Source: Rhizobium bangladeshense
Lineage (GTDB): Bacteria > Pseudomonadota > Alphaproteobacteria > Rhizobiales > Rhizobiaceae
NCBI RefSeq assembly: GCF_001662075.1
Contig: NZ_LYPL01000021.1
Coordinates: 1 to 64,000 of the forward strand
Direction: 5' to 3'
DNA: 64,000 bases
In this document: piece after piece, positions 36,460 to 45,384 of the stretch
How positions within the stretch are numbered: the first letter of the stretch is position 1
How the letters are laid out: the number at the start of each line of letters is the position of its first letter
Made by a program: the position numbers and the translations under genes
The notes under the pieces: model-generated
Databases searched by the model: none
What the model saw: only the letters and a program-made list of their open reading frames with translations
What the model was told of the DNA's origin: nothing

Positions 36460-37497
36460 TTACCTGCCCATCAGCCTCAGCGGAATGCCAGAGGCAAGCG
36501 CCGAGACGTAGCGTCGCTTCTGGTAGAAGCCGTTCAGCGACATGCGCGGGAGATAGCCGGTTTTTCCCGCCGCCGGCAGCCCCGGCTGGGTGGTGACGGC
36601 GACCGAAAAGCCGAGCCGGCCGGCAATCGCCGCCTCGCGGCCGGTCGCTGCCTCCGGCGTGCCGTAGGGATAGGCGATCGTAACGGGACGGATGCCGGTC
36701 ACCGCCTCGAGGTAATCGGCCGAAACTTCCATCTCGATTCGCGCTTCGGCTTCCGGAAGGCGGGCGAGCGCCCGATGGCTGATCGTATGAGCGCCGAGAG
36801 CGGCGAGCGGGCGCCGGGCGAGCCACTGCAACTGCGCCGGCCCCATCACCAGGTCGCGCACGATATCAGTCGGCTCGATGCCGTTTTCCCGCGCCAGCAT
36901 ATCGAGGGCGGCAATGGCGCGCGCCTCGTCGGAGCGGTGGATGTAGGCCGCGAAGCGGTCGAAGGCGTCCCATTGCTGCTGCGGGCTTTCGAGCGCCAGC
37001 CGCTCGCTGCCGCGGCCGAAATCGAAGCGGATTTCGGTTGCCTGACGCAGGAGAACGGCGAGCGTCTCCCACCAGATGCTGTGGGAGCCCTCGGCAAAGC
37101 CCTTGGTGACGAACACCGTGAACGGCGCCCGATGCCGCTCGAACACCGGCAGCGCATGCTCCAGATTGTTGGTGTAGCCGTCGTCGAGCGTAAAGGCCGC
37201 AAACGGCCTGCCGCCCACAGGCTCGGCCAACAGTGCCGGCAGCGCATCGAGCGGCACGAAGCGATAGCCCTCCCGCTTGAGCCGCCCGAGCGCCGTGTCG
37301 AGAAAGTCAGGCGTGATTTCGAGATGCGCGTTCGGCGCGAAGGTTTGGGCGACGTGCGGGCGGACGTGATGCAGCGTGAAGATGACGCCGCGCCCGCGCG
37401 CTTGCCGCATCAGTCCGGCCGCGGCGATCAGCCAGGATGCCTCGAGCCCGGCGCCGATCGCCGCGCGTTTTGCCAGTCGCTTCAATTGTCCCGTCAT
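36460..37497 (-). CDS. Polysaccharide deacetylase family protein
   Basis: A 345-residue NodB-homology-domain protein. The metal-binding Asp pair lies in FAAFTLDDGYTNNLEHALPVF, the HxxxH-type region corresponds to LGAHTISHRALARL, and VTIAYPYGTPEAA carries the RxxPY-like segment. Members remove acetyl (or formyl) groups from sugar polymers or other amides. No clear signal peptide is present; the N-terminus MTGQLKRLAKRAAIGAGLEASWLIAAAGL could be a membrane anchor. It lies head-to-head with the carboxypeptidase gene, so both may modify the cell envelope. Confidence 0.85.
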   Translation of the reverse strand: MTGQLKRLAKRAAIGAGLEASWLIAAAGLMRQARGRGVIFTLHHVRPHVAQTFAPNAHLEITPDFLDTALGRLKREGYRFVPLDALPALLAEPVGGRPFAAFTLDDGYTNNLEHALPVFERHRAPFTVFVTKGFAEGSHSIWWETLAVLLRQATEIRFDFGRGSERLALESPQQQWDAFDRFAAYIHRSDEARAIAALDMLARENGIEPTDIVRDLVMGPAQLQWLARRPLAALGAHTISHRALARLPEAEARIEMEVSADYLEAVTGIRPVTIAYPYGTPEAATGREAAIAGRLGFSVAVTTQPGLPAAGKTGYLPRMSLNGFYQKRRYVSALASGIPLRLMGR

Positions 37498-37710
37498 GCG
37501 CCGCCCATTGCCTTTTGCGGCAAACTAGCAACCGCGGCTTAAGCCTTGCTGAATCCCGATTTCGCACAGCTTCTTTGGTTTTTTGTTAACCAAGACGATG
37601 AAAAGGCTAGAAAAATGATAGGCGTTGCCGCAAAGTCGCGCCAAACTTACGGCTTCTGTTACATTACGACACAGCCGGCCCATCGAGAGCCGGCGCATCA
37701 GGGGGATTCC

Positions 37711-38994
37711 ATGAGAAAGCTATTGGCGGCTGTTTTGACCGTAACGCTGGCGGTTTCGGCGCCGCTTGCGGCTCTTGCCGGCAACGCCTCGCTGATCCTC
37801 GATGCCCGCACCGGCAAGGTCCTTGCCGCCGAAAACGCCGACACGCTGAACCACCCGGCCTCGCTGACGAAGATGATGACGCTTTATCTCACCTTCGAGG
37901 CCTTGAAGCGCGGCAAGATCGCCTGGGATACGCCGATCAAAATGTCGAAATATGCCGCCGCCCGACCGCCGACCAAGCTCGGCGTCAAGGCCGGCGGCAC
38001 CATCACGGTGCGCGAGGCGGTCTATGGGATGATCGTCAAATCCGCCAATGACGCCGCCGCCGCCATGGCCGAGACGCTCGGCGGCTCGGAGAGCGGTTTT
38101 GCCCGGATGATGACGGCAAAAGCCCGCCAGCTCGGCATGAGCCGCACCGTCTTCCTCAACGCATCCGGCCTGCCGAACAGCAGCCAGGTGACGACGGCGC
38201 GCGACATGTCGACGCTTGCCGTGGCGCTGATGAAGAATTACCCCAATGAATACCGCCTGTTTTCGGTGGCAAGCTTCAATTTCCGCGGTAAGACCGTGCG
38301 CGGTCACAACAATCTCATGTACCGCTACCAGGGCATGGACGGCATCAAGACGGGCTATACCAACGCCTCCGGCTTCAACCTCGTCAGCGCCGTCAGGGAC
38401 GGCAACCGGCGCGTCGTCGGCGTCGTGCTCGGCGGCCGCACCGCCCGCAGCCGCGACGCCAAGATGGCGGCGCTGCTCGACCGCTATCTCGGCCGCGCCT
38501 CGTCTTCCGGCGGCGCCAGGCTGGTGGCGAGCGTCGGCGCCAAGGAGGCCGTCGAAGTCGCTTCCGCCGCTGATGCTTCCGATGTTCCGGTGCCGCTCAA
38601 CGCGCCGCGCCCGGCCGACGACCTCGCGTCAAAGAGCCTGGCCTATGCCGACGACGCCGTCGTGCCGTTGGACCGTCCGGTCGCGATGGATGAGATCCTG
38701 AACGCCGGCAAGGCGCCGAAGATGTCGGCCGAGAAGGCTGATGGCGACTGGCAGATCCAGATCTCGGCCGCCCCGAGCGCCGATGCGGCGCGCGCGCTTC
38801 TCGCCCAGGCGAAGTCGGAAGGCGGCGCGCCGCTCGTTTCCGCTTCGCCCTATACCGAGGCGGTTGGGGAGGGCGCCAATAGGATCTACCGCGCCCGCTT
38901 CGGCGGCTTCGCCAGCAGGGATGCCGCCGTCTCGGCTTGCGATGCGCTGAAACAGCGCTCCTATGACTGCATGCTGCTGCCGGACCACGGCTGA
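37711..38994 (+). CDS. D-alanyl-D-alanine carboxypeptidase (DacA/DacF family) with SPOR domain
   Basis: A 427-residue penicillin-binding protein. A signal peptide (1-23) is followed by the serine peptidase domain with SLTK (Ser51, Lys54), SAN (111-113) and KTG (213-215). The C-terminal ~75 residues (WQIQISAAPSADAARALLAQA...GFASRDAAVSACDALKQR) form a SPOR domain that binds denuded septal peptidoglycan. It should trim pentapeptide stems and localise to division sites. ATG 37711 has GGGGGA upstream. The upstream gap carries GTTAACCA, a half-site like those of CtrA, which is only suggestive. Confidence 0.93.
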   Translation: MRKLLAAVLTVTLAVSAPLAALAGNASLILDARTGKVLAAENADTLNHPASLTKMMTLYLTFEALKRGKIAWDTPIKMSKYAAARPPTKLGVKAGGTITVREAVYGMIVKSANDAAAAMAETLGGSESGFARMMTAKARQLGMSRTVFLNASGLPNSSQVTTARDMSTLAVALMKNYPNEYRLFSVASFNFRGKTVRGHNNLMYRYQGMDGIKTGYTNASGFNLVSAVRDGNRRVVGVVLGGRTARSRDAKMAALLDRYLGRASSSGGARLVASVGAKEAVEVASAADASDVPVPLNAPRPADDLASKSLAYADDAVVPLDRPVAMDEILNAGKAPKMSAEKADGDWQIQISAAPSADAARALLAQAKSEGGAPLVSASPYTEAVGEGANRIYRARFGGFASRDAAVSACDALKQRSYDCMLLPDHG

Positions 38995-39076
38995 TCGTCG
39001 CCCGGCACTCAAGGCAATCCACTCTGGACAAGCATCGGGAATCAGCGTCTCTTCCATAAACAAAAGGAGAACGCCG

Positions 39077-39394
39077 ATGTTGCGTCGTCTTGCCGATCAG
39101 TTCGAAACCTCGTCCGCCGCCCATGTCGCCGCCAACGGCATCGAACGCGATGCCGACTGGTTCCTCCTGAAGCTGCAGGAAGAAATGGGCGAGCTGACAC
39201 AGGCGTGGAACCGACTGACCGGCCGGGGCCGTGCCAAAGGCCGCTCGCCCGAGGAAATGCGGCGCGATCTCGCCGACGAAACCGCCGACCTGCTCGGCCA
39301 CATCCTGCTCTTTGCCCGCCGCAACGACATCGACCTTGCCGCGGCGATCGAGCGGAAGTGGCGGTTTCAGCCGGCGGAGCTGCCGAAGAGCTGA
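39077..39394 (+). CDS. MazG-like nucleotide pyrophosphohydrolase family protein
   Basis: A 105-residue all-alpha protein with the EEMGELTQAWNRL and LADETADLLGHILLFA segments, matching the ExxE-12-28-ExxD metal-binding pattern of the MazG/phosphoribosyl-ATP pyrophosphohydrolase superfamily. It would hydrolyse NTPs or house-clean damaged nucleotides. ATG 39077 follows AAGGAGA. It converges on the GNAT gene with a 20-base gap. Confidence 0.82.
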   Translation: MLRRLADQFETSSAAHVAANGIERDADWFLLKLQEEMGELTQAWNRLTGRGRAKGRSPEEMRRDLADETADLLGHILLFARRNDIDLAAAIERKWRFQPAELPKS

Positions 39395-39414
39395 GGCATG
39401 CCGGCTGCGTGAAA

Positions 39415-39906
39415 TCAGCCGAGCTTGTAGCGATAGAACTTGTTGTCCACCGCCATCAGCGGGAATGCGCGGGGCAGGGCGCTCTTGGCAATCTCGGTAA
39501 AGCCGTTCTTCTCGTAGAAGCGATGAGCGGCGACGAATTTGTCCGTCGTGCCGAGGAAGATATCGGTGAGACCGGCATCCCTGGCATGGGCGAACATGCG
39601 CTCGAGGAGCAGCGCCGCCACGCCGTGTTCGCGGCCGCGAACCTCGGCGGCGACGAACATCTTGCGCAGCGCCGCCTGATTGTGGCCGATATCCTTCAAG
39701 CCCAGCGTGCCGACGATGGCGCCGTCCTTGACGGCGACCCAGAACTGGCCTTTGCCGGACTGATAGAAATCCGGGATGACCCTCAGATCCGGCTGCGCAT
39801 CGGCGGTGATGTCGATGCCGAATTCTTCGCGCTGGATCGGCAGAATCACCGACAGCACGTCGTCGGCGTCGCCCTCGGTAAAAGGTCTGATCTCGATCTC
39901 CGCCAT
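39415..39906 (-). CDS. GNAT-family N-acetyltransferase
   Basis: A 163-residue acetyltransferase. The acetyl-CoA-binding signature R/QxxGxG/A is seen in VAAEVRGREHGVAALLLERMF; the C-terminal DKFVAAHRFYEKNGFTEI is the usual beta6-alpha4 region. Substrate unknown. It begins 10 bases after the stop of tldD on the same strand, so they are probably co-transcribed. Confidence 0.85.
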   Translation of the reverse strand: MAEIEIRPFTEGDADDVLSVILPIQREEFGIDITADAQPDLRVIPDFYQSGKGQFWVAVKDGAIVGTLGLKDIGHNQAALRKMFVAAEVRGREHGVAALLLERMFAHARDAGLTDIFLGTTDKFVAAHRFYEKNGFTEIAKSALPRAFPLMAVDNKFYRYKLG

Positions 39907-39916
39907 CGGGCTTCCC

Positions 39917-41332
39917 TCAGGTCTGCGTGCCGCCGACCGTGATCTGATCCATGCGCAGATGCGGCTGGCCGACGCCGACCGGAACCCATTGGCCGGCCTT
40001 GCCGCAATTGCCGATGCCGGTGTCGAGCTTCATGTCGTTGCCGATCATCGTAACCCGCTTCATCGCATCCGGGCCGTTGCCGATCAGCATCGCGCCCTTG
40101 ATCGGCGCGCCGACCTTGCCGTTCTCGATCAGATAGGCCTCGGTGCAGCCGAAGACGAACTTGCCGGAGGTGATGTCGACCTGACCGCCGCCGAAGGAGA
40201 CGGCATAAATGCCCTTCTTCACCGAGGCGATGATTTCATCAGGCGTCTTGTCGCCGCCGAGCATATAGGTGTTGGTCATGCGCGGCATCGGCACATGCGC
40301 ATAACCCTGGCGGCGGCCGTTGCCGGTAGGCGCCATGCCCATCAGCCGGGCATTCTGCCGGTCCTGCATATAGCCGACGAGCTTGCCGTTCTCGATGAGC
40401 ACGTTGTAGCCGGAGGGCGTGCCTTCGTCGTCGATGGTGATTGAGCCGCGGCGGTTGTCGATCGTGCCGTCGTCGACGACGGTAACACCGGGTGCTGCCA
40501 CCATCTGGCCGAGAAGGCCGGCAAAGGCCGACGTCTTCTTGCGGTTGAAATCGCCTTCCAGCCCGTGACCGACCGCTTCGTGCAGCATCACGCCCGGCCA
40601 GCCGGAGCCGAGAACGACATCCATCGTGCCCGCCGGCGCATCGATCGCCTCGAGATTGACGAGCGCCTGGCGCAGCGCCTCGTCGGCGCCGTATTGCCAG
40701 CTGCCCTCGGTGATGAAATCGCCGAAGCCGATGCGCCCGCCGCTGCCGTAGGAGCCGCTCTCCTGGCGCTCGCCTTGCCCGACCACGACGGAGATGTTGA
40801 CGCGGGTCATGGGGCGGATGTCGCGGACGCGATGCCCGTCGGCGCGCAGGATGTCGACGACCTGCCAGCTCGCCGCCACCGAGGCCGTCACCTGCCGCAC
40901 CTTGTCGTCCTTGCCCCTGAGATAGGCGTCGATGTCCTGCAGGACTTTGACCTTTTCCTCAAAACTCGGCTGGCCGATCGGGTTCTGGTCACCGTAGAAT
41001 TTCTTGTTGGTGCCCTGGGGGGCGGCGGCATAGGAGCCTGAATAGCCGCGCGTCACCGCGCCGACCGCATCCGCCGCCCGCTTCAGCGCCGCCACCGACA
41101 GATCGCCGGCATGGGCATAACCGACCGCCTCGCCGGCAACGGCGCGAAGCCCGAAGCCCTGCTCGGTATTGAAACTGCCGCCCTTCAGCCGGCCATTGTC
41201 GAAGGTCAGCGCTTCGGCCTGCGCATGCTCGATGAAAAGCTCGCCATCATCGGCGCCGGCGAGCGCCTCGGCGACAAGGCCGCGCATGGTGGCTTCGTCG
41301 GCATCGAAAAGCGGCAGGAGATCGGTGGTCAT
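39917..41332 (-). CDS. tldD: Metalloprotease TldD
   Basis: A 471-residue TldD-family protein. With TldE (not in this window) it forms a heterodimeric zinc protease that cleaves unfolded peptides such as microcin and CcdA-like precursors. The catalytic HEAVGHGLEGD motif (about residue 252) with the later cysteine in FVFGCTEAYLIENG is complete, so this is the active TldD subunit. Start ATG 41332 (MTTDLLPLFDADEA). Nested palindromes lie just upstream. The GNAT gene follows after 10 bases. Confidence 0.96.
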   Translation of the reverse strand: MTTDLLPLFDADEATMRGLVAEALAGADDGELFIEHAQAEALTFDNGRLKGGSFNTEQGFGLRAVAGEAVGYAHAGDLSVAALKRAADAVGAVTRGYSGSYAAAPQGTNKKFYGDQNPIGQPSFEEKVKVLQDIDAYLRGKDDKVRQVTASVAASWQVVDILRADGHRVRDIRPMTRVNISVVVGQGERQESGSYGSGGRIGFGDFITEGSWQYGADEALRQALVNLEAIDAPAGTMDVVLGSGWPGVMLHEAVGHGLEGDFNRKKTSAFAGLLGQMVAAPGVTVVDDGTIDNRRGSITIDDEGTPSGYNVLIENGKLVGYMQDRQNARLMGMAPTGNGRRQGYAHVPMPRMTNTYMLGGDKTPDEIIASVKKGIYAVSFGGGQVDITSGKFVFGCTEAYLIENGKVGAPIKGAMLIGNGPDAMKRVTMIGNDMKLDTGIGNCGKAGQWVPVGVGQPHLRMDQITVGGTQT

Positions 41333-41370
41333 GGTCTGGCTCCAATGGGCATGCGTTCGGGAATGCGCTT

Positions 41371-41403
41371 ACTCCCTAGATAGGGCTCTACCTTATAAGG
41401 AGT
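41371..41403. promoter_or_regulatory. Nested palindromes upstream of tldD
   Basis: CCTTATAAGG (41391-41400) is a perfect 10-base palindrome, CCCTA-GA-TAGGG lies at 41374-41385, and the outer ACTCC / GGAGT arms (41371-41375 and 41399-41403) enclose both. Position 39-71 bases before the tldD start suits a promoter operator. Confidence 0.4.
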
Positions 41404-41443
41404 GAAGCCCTGCGGCCGAATTATTCTTTGTCGGGTAGGACAA

Positions 41444-41535
41444 TCTCCGTCATCACAGCCATCGCGCCTGGACTCTTGCTCGCCGCAGGACGTCGCGCGG
41501 ATGCTCGGGTCAAGCCCGAGCAGGACGGAGTACGG
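41444..41535. repeat. RIME-like repeat copy 5 (degraded left half)
   Basis: The right palindrome ATGCTCGGGTCAAGCCCGAG is intact; the left palindrome has lost its arm pairing (CTCCGTCATCACAGCC...). The tail GGACGGAG is the usual one. Confidence 0.7.
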
Positions 41536-41619
41536 GGAAACGTTCGAGCAAGCATAGCGCACGGCGATGATGAGTCGATCCATGCGCTGCCGGCAAGTTT
41601 GGCGGAAGTCCACCCCAAC

Positions 41620-41716
41620 CTCCGTCATCCCAGGCCTTGAGCCTGGGATCATGATGGATGCCGTGCGGATGCTCGGCTCAAGGCGGCTCAAGGCCGAGCA
41701 TGACGGAAGGTGGGTG
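41620..41716. repeat. RIME-like repeat copy 6 with a 10-base internal duplication
   Basis: Left palindrome CCAGGCCTTGAGCCTGG, right palindrome GCTCGGCTCAAGG...CCGAGC in which GGCTCAAGGC is repeated, disrupting perfect pairing. The flanks GGCGGAAGTCCACC and TACAGCGATGGTGACG match flanks of other copies. The gap 41333-41788 between tldD and the IalB-type gene contains only these repeats and the tldD operator candidates. Confidence 0.8.
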
Positions 41717-41788
41717 GGCGCCTGAGGAGGTACAGCGATGGTGACGGAATACGAGCGAAGCTGCGCTCTGCCGTCGCAGCTCATGCCC

Positions 41789-42427
41789 TTACGGCAGCGC
41801 GTCGAAACCCTCGGCAAAACCCTTGAGGTCGACAGGAATGCCGATGCCTTCTTCCGGTGTCTGGAAGACGATGAAGGTTGCCTGGGCGCCGCTGCGGAAG
41901 GTTTTCAGCAGCTCGTCCTCGAGCACGACCTCGGCATAGCAGCCGTCGGCAAAGCAGCGCACGAAATAGGCGCGGCCGATATCCTTGCCGTCGACATTGA
42001 GTCCGAGGCCGTTCGGCAGGAGCACGCCGAGCGGTGCGAGCACGCGCAGGATCTTCGACTTGCGGTCGGCCGTCTTCAGGACGACGACGGAAAGCCCGAC
42101 TTCCGGCCGGTCCTCGGCGATGACGTTCTGCATCAGCGCGCATTGTTCGGCCGATGCGCCGGCCGGCTTGTCGCAGACAACGGACCAGGCGCCATGATTG
42201 GATTTCACCGTGCCCGGCGCCTGCGGCTGCGTCTGGCCTGGCGTCGCCGGTTCGACTTTCGGGCTGGCGGCGTTCGGCTGCTGCGGGGTGGGGGCAGGGG
42301 CAGCCGGGGCTGGCGCTGTGGGCGCGGCCGGGGAGGGGGCGGGTTGCTGTGCGAATACGGGCGTCGCCGCGGCAGCCGCGATACTGGCAGTCACGACGAG
42401 CGCCTGCGCGAGGGAACGGAAACCCAT
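41789..42427 (-). CDS. Invasion-associated locus B (IalB) family protein
   Basis: A 212-residue secreted protein. A signal peptide (about 1-29, cleaving near VFAQQ) is followed by a Pro/Ala/Gln-rich linker (about 30-75) and an IalB domain with NHGAWSVVCDKP, CALMQNVIAEDRP and FVRCFADGCYAEVVLEDELL; paired cysteines suggest disulfides. IalB proteins were named from Bartonella erythrocyte invasion but are widespread in free-living alphaproteobacteria with unknown function. ATG 42427 (MGFRSLAQALVV) was chosen because it begins the signal peptide; the frame is open further upstream. Confidence 0.85.
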   Translation of the reverse strand: MGFRSLAQALVVTASIAAAAATPVFAQQPAPSPAAPTAPAPAAPAPTPQQPNAASPKVEPATPGQTQPQAPGTVKSNHGAWSVVCDKPAGASAEQCALMQNVIAEDRPEVGLSVVVLKTADRKSKILRVLAPLGVLLPNGLGLNVDGKDIGRAYFVRCFADGCYAEVVLEDELLKTFRSGAQATFIVFQTPEEGIGIPVDLKGFAEGFDALP

Positions 42428-42767
42428 GAAAACCTCTGGATATCGAATCATTGCGGCTATTGTTGAAGCTGCCCACCGAAAATGAAAAGCCCCACCCCGT
42501 GAAAACCGGGGGACTGCGGCAGAAATTGGACCTTTCGGCAAGAATGTGCGGCGGCCGGATTGGCCGGAAAGGCGTTTTTTCATATGCTGATGAAAATCTT
42601 GGGATGTTTTGCCGTCCGGGGCTGCCTATGCTTTGAGCAAAAATGCCGCATAGACAAATGCTCTGGCCTGTTGCGGCAAATGCCAAACTGTGGTTTGAAG
42701 CGCTGAAGATGGCAAGGATTCTGCATCCGTTTTTGCAGGTCAAGCGCTCGAGGGAGATAATAAGGTG
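42428..42767. other. Gap upstream of the cytochrome oxidase operon
   Basis: Divergent promoter region of the IalB-type gene and coxB. Visible elements are a CAAAC-TGTG-GTTTG dyad (42684-42697), a CCCCACCCCG / CCGGGGG hairpin near 42490-42515 and an A/T-rich stretch. No FNR/FixK-type box (TTGAT-N4-ATCAA) was seen. A short Cys-rich frame at 42590-42706 has no ribosome site and is considered chance. Confidence 0.4.
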
Positions 42768-43652
42768 ATGAAGAAGGCTTATGCAGCTCTGACCGCGCTG
42801 GTCTGTCTGCTTTTTGCTTCCGGTACATATGCCGACCAGCCGCAACCGTGGCAGGCAACGCTGCAGCCGGCGGCGACGCCGATCATGCGGGAAATCCAGT
42901 GGTTCGAACAATATACCCTGTGGTTTATCGTTCCGATCACGCTCTTCGTTCTGATCCTGCTCATCGTCGTCTGCGTCAAGTTCCGCGCCAGCGCCAATCC
43001 GGTGCCCTCGAGGACGAGCCACAACACCGTGATCGAGGTCATCTGGACCGTGGGGCCGGTCCTGGTGCTGCTCCTTCTCGCCATTCCCTCCTTCAATCTT
43101 CTGACGGCGCAGCTGACGCTGCCGGAAAACCCCGACGTGACGATCAAGGCGACCGCCACGCAGTGGCAGTGGAACTATGAATATGAGGGTTCGGGCGACA
43201 GCCCGCTGGCCTTCGATTCCTACCTCTTGAAGGATCAGGACCGCGCGGCTGCCGGCAAGGAAGACAAGTCCGTCTATCCCCGGCTTCTGGCCGTCGACAA
43301 CGAGCTGGTCCTGCCTGTCAACAAGACGGTGCGCGTCCTCGTGACCGCAGCGCCGACCGACGTCATCCACGCTTTCGCCATGCCGTCCTTCGGCATCAAG
43401 ATCGACGCCGTGCCGGGTCGCCTCAACGAAACCTGGTTCAAGGCCGAGCGCGAAGGCCTGTTTTACGGCCAGTGTTCCGAGCTCTGCGGCAAGGACCATG
43501 CGTACATGCCGATCGCCATCCGCGTCGTCTCCGAGGACAAGTACAAGCAGTGGCTGAGCGCAGCCGCCAGCGACCTGCCCGGCGCCTACAAGACACTCAT
43601 GGCCGCAACCGATGGTCCCGCAAAGACCGTCGACGTCGCCGAAGCACAGTAA
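42768..43652 (+). CDS. coxB: Cytochrome c oxidase subunit II
   Basis: A 294-residue subunit of the aa3-type oxidase. A signal peptide (1-22, cleaving after TYA) precedes two membrane helices (about 48-70 and 90-110) and the periplasmic cupredoxin domain. The binuclear CuA site is seen as GQCSELCGKDHAYMPI with a preceding histidine in DVIHAFAMPS. Electrons from cytochrome c enter here. Start is ATG 42768 (a GTG three bases earlier is possible) after AGGGAG. coxA follows after 18 bases. Confidence 0.97.
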   Translation: MKKAYAALTALVCLLFASGTYADQPQPWQATLQPAATPIMREIQWFEQYTLWFIVPITLFVLILLIVVCVKFRASANPVPSRTSHNTVIEVIWTVGPVLVLLLLAIPSFNLLTAQLTLPENPDVTIKATATQWQWNYEYEGSGDSPLAFDSYLLKDQDRAAAGKEDKSVYPRLLAVDNELVLPVNKTVRVLVTAAPTDVIHAFAMPSFGIKIDAVPGRLNETWFKAEREGLFYGQCSELCGKDHAYMPIAIRVVSEDKYKQWLSAAASDLPGAYKTLMAATDGPAKTVDVAEAQ

Positions 43653-43670
43653 TTAAAGGGGATCGGGACA

Positions 43671-45371
43671 ATGGCTGGACCTTCCGCTCACGACGATCAT
43701 TCTCACGGTCATGCCCATGATGACCACGCCCATGATCATGACCACGATCACGGGCACACGCCGAGCTTTGTCAATCGCTGGCTGTTTTCGACCAACCACA
43801 AGGACATTGGCACGCTCTACCTGATCTTCGCGATCATTGCCGGCATCATCGGCGGCGCGCTGTCGGTGGCCATGCGCATGGAACTGCAGGAGCCGGGCAT
43901 CCAGATCTTCCACGGCCTGGCCTCGATGGTCTACGGCTACGAGGGCGATGCCGCCATCGACGGCGCCAAGCAGATGTTCAACATGTTCACGACCGCGCAC
44001 GCGCTGATCATGATCTTCTTCATGGTCATGCCGGCGATGATCGGCGGTTTCGCCAACTGGATGGTGCCGATCATGATCGGCGCCCCCGATATGGCCTTCC
44101 CGCGCCTGAACAACATCTCCTTCTGGCTGATCGTCCCTGCCTTTATCCTGCTGCTGCTGTCGATGTTCGTCGAAGGCCCGGCCGGCGCCTATGGCACCGG
44201 CGGCGGCTGGACGATGTATCCGCCGCTGGCCACAAGCGGCACGCCGGGACCGGCGGTCGATCTGGCGATCTTCGCGCTGCACATTGCCGGCGCCTCGTCG
44301 ATCCTCGGTGCGATCAACTTCATCACCACGATCCTCAACATGCGTGCTCCCGGCATGACGCTGCACAAGATGCCGCTCTTTGCCTGGTCCGTGCTGATCA
44401 CCGCCTTCCTGCTGCTCTTGTCGCTGCCGGTTCTGGCAGGCGGCATCACCATGCTGCTCACCGACCGCAACTTCGGCACCTCGTTCTTCTCTCCCGAAGG
44501 CGGCGGTGATCCGATCCTCTACCAGCACCTGTTCTGGTTCTTCGGTCACCCCGAGGTCTACATCCTCATCCTGCCGGGCTTCGGCATGGTCAGCCACATC
44601 ATCTCGACCTTCTCGAAGAAGCCGATCTTCGGCTACCTCGGCATGGCCTACGCCATGGTCGCGATCGGCGCCGTCGGCTTCGTCGTCTGGGCCCACCACA
44701 TGTACACGGTCGGCCTGTCGCTCGATGCGCAGCGTTACTTCGTCTTCGCCACCATGGTCATCGCCGTGCCGACGGGCGTGAAGATCTTCTCCTGGATCGC
44801 AACGATGTGGGGCGGCTCGATCTCGTTCACCACGCCGATGCTCTGGGCGATCGGCTTCATCTTCCTGTTCACGGTCGGCGGCGTCACCGGCGTCCAGCTC
44901 GCCAATGCCGGTCTCGACCGGTCGCTGCATGACACCTATTACGTCGTGGCCCACTTCCACTACGTTCTGTCGCTCGGCGCCGTCTTCGCGATCTTTGCCG
45001 GCTGGTACTACTGGTTCCCGAAGATGACCGGCTACCTCTACAGCGAATTCCTGGGCAAGGTGCACTTCTGGATCATGTTCATCGGCGTCAACCTGGTGTT
45101 CTTCCCGCAGCACTTCCTCGGGCTTGCCGGCATGCCGCGCCGCTACATCGATTATCCCGATGCCTATGCCGGCTGGAACTACGTCTCCTCCGTCGGCTCC
45201 TACATCTCGGCCTTCGGCGTGGTGATCTTCCTCTTCTGCGTCTTCGAGGCCCTCGCCAAGAAGCGCGTGGCGGGCGACAATCCCTGGGGCGAGGGCGCAA
45301 CGACGCTCGAATGGCAGCTGCCTTCGCCGCCGCCCTACCACCAGTGGGAACAGCTGCCGCGCATCAAGTAA
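43671..45371 (+). CDS. coxA: Cytochrome c oxidase subunit I
   Basis: A 566-residue catalytic subunit with 12 membrane helices carrying heme a, heme a3 and CuB. Diagnostic parts are TAHALIMIFFMVMP (heme a His), WFFGHPEVYILILP (CuB His and the cross-linked Tyr), HHMYTVG and VAHFHYVLS. The N-terminal extension, before NRWLFSTNHKDIGTLY, has 11 histidines within residues 7-29 alternating with Asp, an unusual metal-binding-like tail. Family length is otherwise normal. A perfect 10-base hairpin separates it from ctaB. Confidence 0.98.
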   Translation: MAGPSAHDDHSHGHAHDDHAHDHDHDHGHTPSFVNRWLFSTNHKDIGTLYLIFAIIAGIIGGALSVAMRMELQEPGIQIFHGLASMVYGYEGDAAIDGAKQMFNMFTTAHALIMIFFMVMPAMIGGFANWMVPIMIGAPDMAFPRLNNISFWLIVPAFILLLLSMFVEGPAGAYGTGGGWTMYPPLATSGTPGPAVDLAIFALHIAGASSILGAINFITTILNMRAPGMTLHKMPLFAWSVLITAFLLLLSLPVLAGGITMLLTDRNFGTSFFSPEGGGDPILYQHLFWFFGHPEVYILILPGFGMVSHIISTFSKKPIFGYLGMAYAMVAIGAVGFVVWAHHMYTVGLSLDAQRYFVFATMVIAVPTGVKIFSWIATMWGGSISFTTPMLWAIGFIFLFTVGGVTGVQLANAGLDRSLHDTYYVVAHFHYVLSLGAVFAIFAGWYYWFPKMTGYLYSEFLGKVHFWIMFIGVNLVFFPQHFLGLAGMPRRYIDYPDAYAGWNYVSSVGSYISAFGVVIFLFCVFEALAKKRVAGDNPWGEGATTLEWQLPSPPPYHQWEQLPRIK

Positions 45372-45384
45372 TTTGCGCGGATAA

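Noticed and set aside
42590..42706. A 38-codon Cys-rich frame upstream of coxB
   Set aside because: No ribosome site, poor codon use and no similarity; probably chance within the divergent promoter region.
41781..43499. A long minus-strand frame covering the IalB-type gene, the cox promoter and coxB
   Set aside because: It overlaps two clear genes in the wrong frame and shows no domain; GC-rich DNA gives such frames by chance.
43653..45341. A 562-codon minus-strand frame opposite coxA
   Set aside because: Highly charged, low-complexity translation with no recognisable domain; coxA on the other strand is unambiguous.
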